Part shown: positions 60,655 to 64,000 of the stretch, in pieces
How positions within the stretch are numbered: the stretch's first letter is position 1
How the letters are laid out: each line of letters starts with the position of its first letter
NCBI GenBank assembly: GCA_017607445.1
Contig: JAEVHH010000003.1
Location: 5,270,001-5,334,000 of the forward strand
Source: Histoplasma ohiense
Lineage: Eukaryota > Ascomycota > Eurotiomycetes > Onygenales > Ajellomycetaceae
Length of the DNA stretch: 64,000 bases
Reading direction: 5' to 3'
The notes under the pieces: generated by a model
The model's input: only the letters and a program-made list of their open reading frames with translations
Databases searched by the model: none
What the model was told of the DNA's origin: nothing
Translations under genes and position numbers: made by a program

Positions 60655-62460
60655 AAGTCATCACTCAGATTTTGTAAAACATACAACTCTTTTGATGAGA
60701 CTTTCTACTCTGTAAGAGAAGCTGTGTAAGAGGATCTTTAAGTCACTAAAGACAAAAGAAAATACAAAATTAGATCAATGTGTCAAAATGATGTGAAAAG
60801 ATCTGCAAGTTAATGAAAATTATTGAATGAAGAAATCTATAATCATTGATGATAATAATCTCTGCAGAATAAAGAACACATCTGCAGATGAGAATGAGAT
60901 TACAGATGTTATGAGATTAAATCTAGAAACTCTGATGCTATGAATTCTAACTGTCAAGATATTTGAGTCTGAGACAGTCTATTATAAAGAGATAGCTGAA
61001 TCTATCATTGAACTCTTACTGCAGATTCAGAATAGAAATGCTGATATGTCTGAACTTTGCAGAAGACTAGAGATAAATGATGCTAGTGTAGATAATCATT
61101 CAATTTAAGCAGTAGATAAAGATGATCTGCTCAAAAAAGATGATAAAATCTATATATCACAAAACAAGACTGTAAGACATGAAATAATGAAAATGAATCA
61201 CAATGATTCTCAAGATGGCCATTTTGAATGTGACAAAATCATCAAAGTGATCAAACACAAGTACTTGTGGCATGATATGAGTGATGAGATTGCAGAATAT
61301 GTGAGAATTTGTGATGTTTGTCAATGCATCAAAATATCATGACACAAGCTGTATGAGTTGCTACAACCACATTCAGTGTCAGATAAGAAATAGCATACAA
61401 TCAGCATGAACTTTATTGAAGATCTGTCAGATAATAAAAAGAGAAGTCAAATCTATAATACTATTATTATATTTGTTGATTTATTCATTAAATGAGTCAT
61501 AATTGTGCCCACATCTTCAGAGCTAGATGTAGAAGAACTTGTAAATATTATTGTATAAAGAATTACAAAGAACTTTGATCTATCTGTGAACATTATTAGC
61601 AACTGAGATTCATTAATAAATAGCAAGTTTTGATCAACATTATGTTATCTACTCCATGTTCAACAAAAATTATCAACAGCATTCCACCCACAAACTGACG
61701 GCCAGACAGAACAATTGAATCAGATGATTGAACATTATCTTCACACATATTGCAGCTATCAGCAAGATAATTGAATAGAATGAATTCCTCTGATACAATG
61801 GATATATAACAACATCTTCCATATATTGATAAAAATGACATCATCTGAAGCAATGATCAGCTGATCAACTGAACTTCACATAGACATGAAACCCTCAAGT
61901 ACAGATGTGTCAAAATCAGTGATAAAATAAATGAAATGAATGAAGCAAGTAGAGAACAAAATTTGAGAATGTCTGAAAGCTGTCAAAGCAGCTGAGAAAA
62001 AGTATTACAATCAGCATCATATATCAAAAAACTTTAAGATAGAGAACTGAGTAATGCTGCATGCAAAAAATATATCCATCTTGCAATCCTCACTCAAACT
62101 AGATCATCAATTTTTGAGTCTCTTTCAAATAATTGATATTTACAGTACACAGATGTATAAACTGAAACTCATGCTGCAATATAAAGAAATTCATCTCATA
62201 TTCCATATTTCTCTTCTTGAACCATATCACATACACAACAGACAAATCCTGCAAGCAGAACTGATAATTATAGATGTGCAAGAGAAATGAAAAGTTGAAG
62301 CTATATTAAATAAACATCAATACCACAGTCAAACACAATATCTTGTCAAATGAAAAGATTGTACAGACACAGATAATTCTTGGAAATCTGAGAAAAACTT
62401 GATGAACAGTCAGAAGTACTTGAAACAGTTTAATAAAATCTATCAGAAATCAGTCAGTAA
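60655..62460 (+). pseudogene. Gypsy B1 integrase and chromodomain part
   Basis: Continues B1 and matches B2 from about 34126 to 35930. Integrase zinc module at about 61200-61330 (GHFECDK-like, CDVCQCIK), core with FHPQTDGQTEQLNQ near 61681, then HAKNISILQSSLKLDHQFL near 62060. A decayed chromodomain (YLVK.KDCTDTDNSW) lies near 62340. Nearly all Trp codons are now TGA. Confidence 0.88.
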
Positions 62461-62469
62461 ACAAAAATG

Positions 62470-63649
62470 AAGAAGACAACAATGACTGCTGAATATACTT
62501 ATTCCACTCAGAGATTAAAAAACAGATCTGCCTCAGCTTGATCAGTGTTATTCAAGAAATTGTCATCAAGACAAATCTGCTTATTATCTCAGATTTTCTC
62601 AATTGATGAAGCACAATATTTCAATGATGACTTGGAAGCTGCAACTGATGATGTAATCATCAGAATCTCATCAATCACTGTTTCAGTCAGAGTCTCAGAA
62701 GAACTGTCTTGTTGAATCTTTCAGATCTTCACAGCAAAGAATTTAATCACTGCAGTCACAGCACTCTGTAAAACATTAACATTCAAAATGTCTGCATCAG
62801 CAACAATTAGATTCTCAGCAGTGTTGATAACTATCTGAGTCAATTCAACAGCATTCACTGATATCTAATAGAAAGTTAATGTTATATATCATAAAAACAT
62901 CTGTTTTGAACAATAACTTATCAGAATGCAGATGTGCTTCATCACTGAGCAGTGCTTGCATTTTTTACATCAACTCTCAGCAGACTCACAATGATGATGA
63001 GGAGACATTGTCAAATGTTGAATACAACAACAGCAATATACTGCTGTGTTTCTTTCTAACACTTCAATAGAATCATCTGCTTCCTCATCTTCATCTATAT
63101 TATCAATCAACTCAAATAACATACCAAGATCTTGGCTCAGTGAGAATGACACTAATGTAATAGTAGAATATGAAAACACACTTTCTGAAACACTGCTATG
63201 ATCAAATACCACACTCTGCTGTGACAATAGATCATCAGAGTTCATATAGAATTCTAGAACCTCATCTATATTCTTATAGATCTGCACATCAAGTACAAAC
63301 CTCACAACAGCAGTTTGATACATAACAAATCTCTCATTCAGAACTTCATCAGAAAGCAGCATTTCATGAAATTCATCAATCAAAAATTGATCAGTTTCAT
63401 GAAAGTGCTCAGACATCTATAATTCATTAGTACTCATAACAATCTCAGTTTAAGAAAACTTACAGCAGCACAACTTCTATTTGATATATGACAAACATGA
63501 CAGCACATTCATTCATCATTCACAAAGCAAGAGTATACTGAGGGGTTCTGCAATCTCTTCAGACAATTCAAGCAAATGCTCTCAATGACAGACAGTATAT
63601 CACTCTTTATAGACTTCAAACCAGCAATGGAAATAGCTGGTTCTGACAT
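62470..63649 (-). pseudogene. Antisense accessory gene of Gypsy B1, decayed copy
   Basis: Same gene as at 35940-37115. Exon 1 from 63649 begins MSEPAISIAGLKS and keeps CLNCLKRLQNPSVYSCF and CHVCHISNRSC, with TGA replacing one residue between them and one cysteine of its neighbourhood changed. Intron donor GTAAGT and acceptor TATAG are kept, and exon 2 from about 63416 (MSEHFHETDQFLIDEF) is open for 148 codons. That the splice sites and long exon 2 survive in the more mutated copy helps to show the gene is real. Confidence 0.6.
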
Positions 63650-64000
63650 TCTATCATAACTTTAATCAGTATCAAGATCTTATTCAAAGAAGAAGAAGAA
63701 GCAAAAGCAACAAAAAAGAAAAACAGATGTTGAAGATTGAAATCAATATTGCAATGTTAATCAAAAAGATTGCAACAACACAAAACTCAACTCAAAATGA
63801 AAAACACAATCATACAATCAAAACTTTGAATTTCACAATAAAAATCATATAGAAGAATACAGCATACTTTGTTTGATAAATTGACATATTCTTTTTAAAT
63901 AAAAAATCATTGATGGTGATGATGGTGATGATTTTGTTAGGATATGATTTTTGGGTGTAAAAGTCAAAGAAAAGAAGTTCAGAAGTTGTGTCTAAATCAT
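63650..64000. other. Gypsy B1 3' non-coding part, cut by the window end
   Basis: Matches B2 from about 37116 onward (AGAAGCAAAAGCAACAA-, GATGGTGATGATTTT-like blocks). The purine tract and 3' LTR are not reached. Confidence 0.8.

Larger units (their letters stand above)
29898..64000 (+). mobile_element. Gypsy B1, old copy split by four insertions, 3' end outside
   Basis: The 5' LTR is 29898-30168. The body is found in pieces: 30169-30785, 37930-40186, 53764-53957 and 60655-64000. Between them lie B2, D and the LINE, each with target duplications, so joining the pieces reproduces the order of the related copy B2. By comparison with B2, the 3' LTR should begin about 200 bp beyond the window. 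The copy has lost nearly all CpG and shows many more TGA codons than B2, so it was exposed to mutation longest. Confidence 0.9.

Noticed and set aside
11519..64000. Mitochondrial or bacterial origin for the AT-rich part
   Set aside because: Chromodomain Gypsy elements, a RNase H LINE, LTR duplications and CpG-directed transitions show it is nuclear fungal repeat DNA.

Overview
The window is nuclear DNA of a filamentous ascomycete. Short GT-AG introns, a fungal-type mago nashi, COPI beta and Gid4, and a sharp switch from ordinary gene-rich DNA to AT-rich, CpG-poor repeat DNA at about 11.5 kb all fit this. The two-compartment layout and the chromodomain Gypsy elements resemble Onygenales dimorphic fungi of the Blastomyces/Emmonsia type, but that placement is inference.

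Layout. 1-2.2 kb holds a small tandem repeat and unidentified coding-like fragments. 2.2-8.5 kb holds three well-supported genes with all exons resolved: the COPI beta subunit (minus), mago nashi (plus, sharing a 442-bp divergent promoter region with it) and a Gid4/Vid24 ubiquitin-ligase receptor (plus). At 10 kb there is a small secreted cysteine-containing protein with a dibasic cleavage site (minus), the last gene before the repeat compartment. From 11.5 kb to the end I found no intact host gene.

The repeat compartment can be read as insertions inside insertions, and almost every border has a target-site duplication. (1) 11519-28868 is one large terminal-inverted-repeat element with an 8-bp duplication. 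It carries a RecQ-like helicase pseudogene and a DUF6589-like pseudogene, and is interrupted by a 6.4-kb Gypsy element (itself hit by a solo LTR) and by a 1.3-kb non-autonomous DNA element with an internal minisatellite. (2) 28877-29465 is a short retroposon-like repeat sharing its 3' end with a LINE. (3) From 29898 to beyond the right edge lies one old Gypsy copy (B1), split by a younger copy of the same family (B2, 30786-37929), by Gypsy D (40187-53763, itself split by Gypsy E, 44496-50580) and by a LINE (53958-60654).

The coding remnants are mostly broken by in-frame TGA codons, not frameshifts, and paired copies differ almost only by transitions at CpG and CpC. This is a repeat-induced mutation signature that largely spares CpA. 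Points of most interest: the large TIR element with helicase plus DUF6589; an antisense, intron-containing gene with a conserved six-cysteine module carried downstream of pol by two different Gypsy families; and Tf1-like self-priming complementarity in three Gypsy families.
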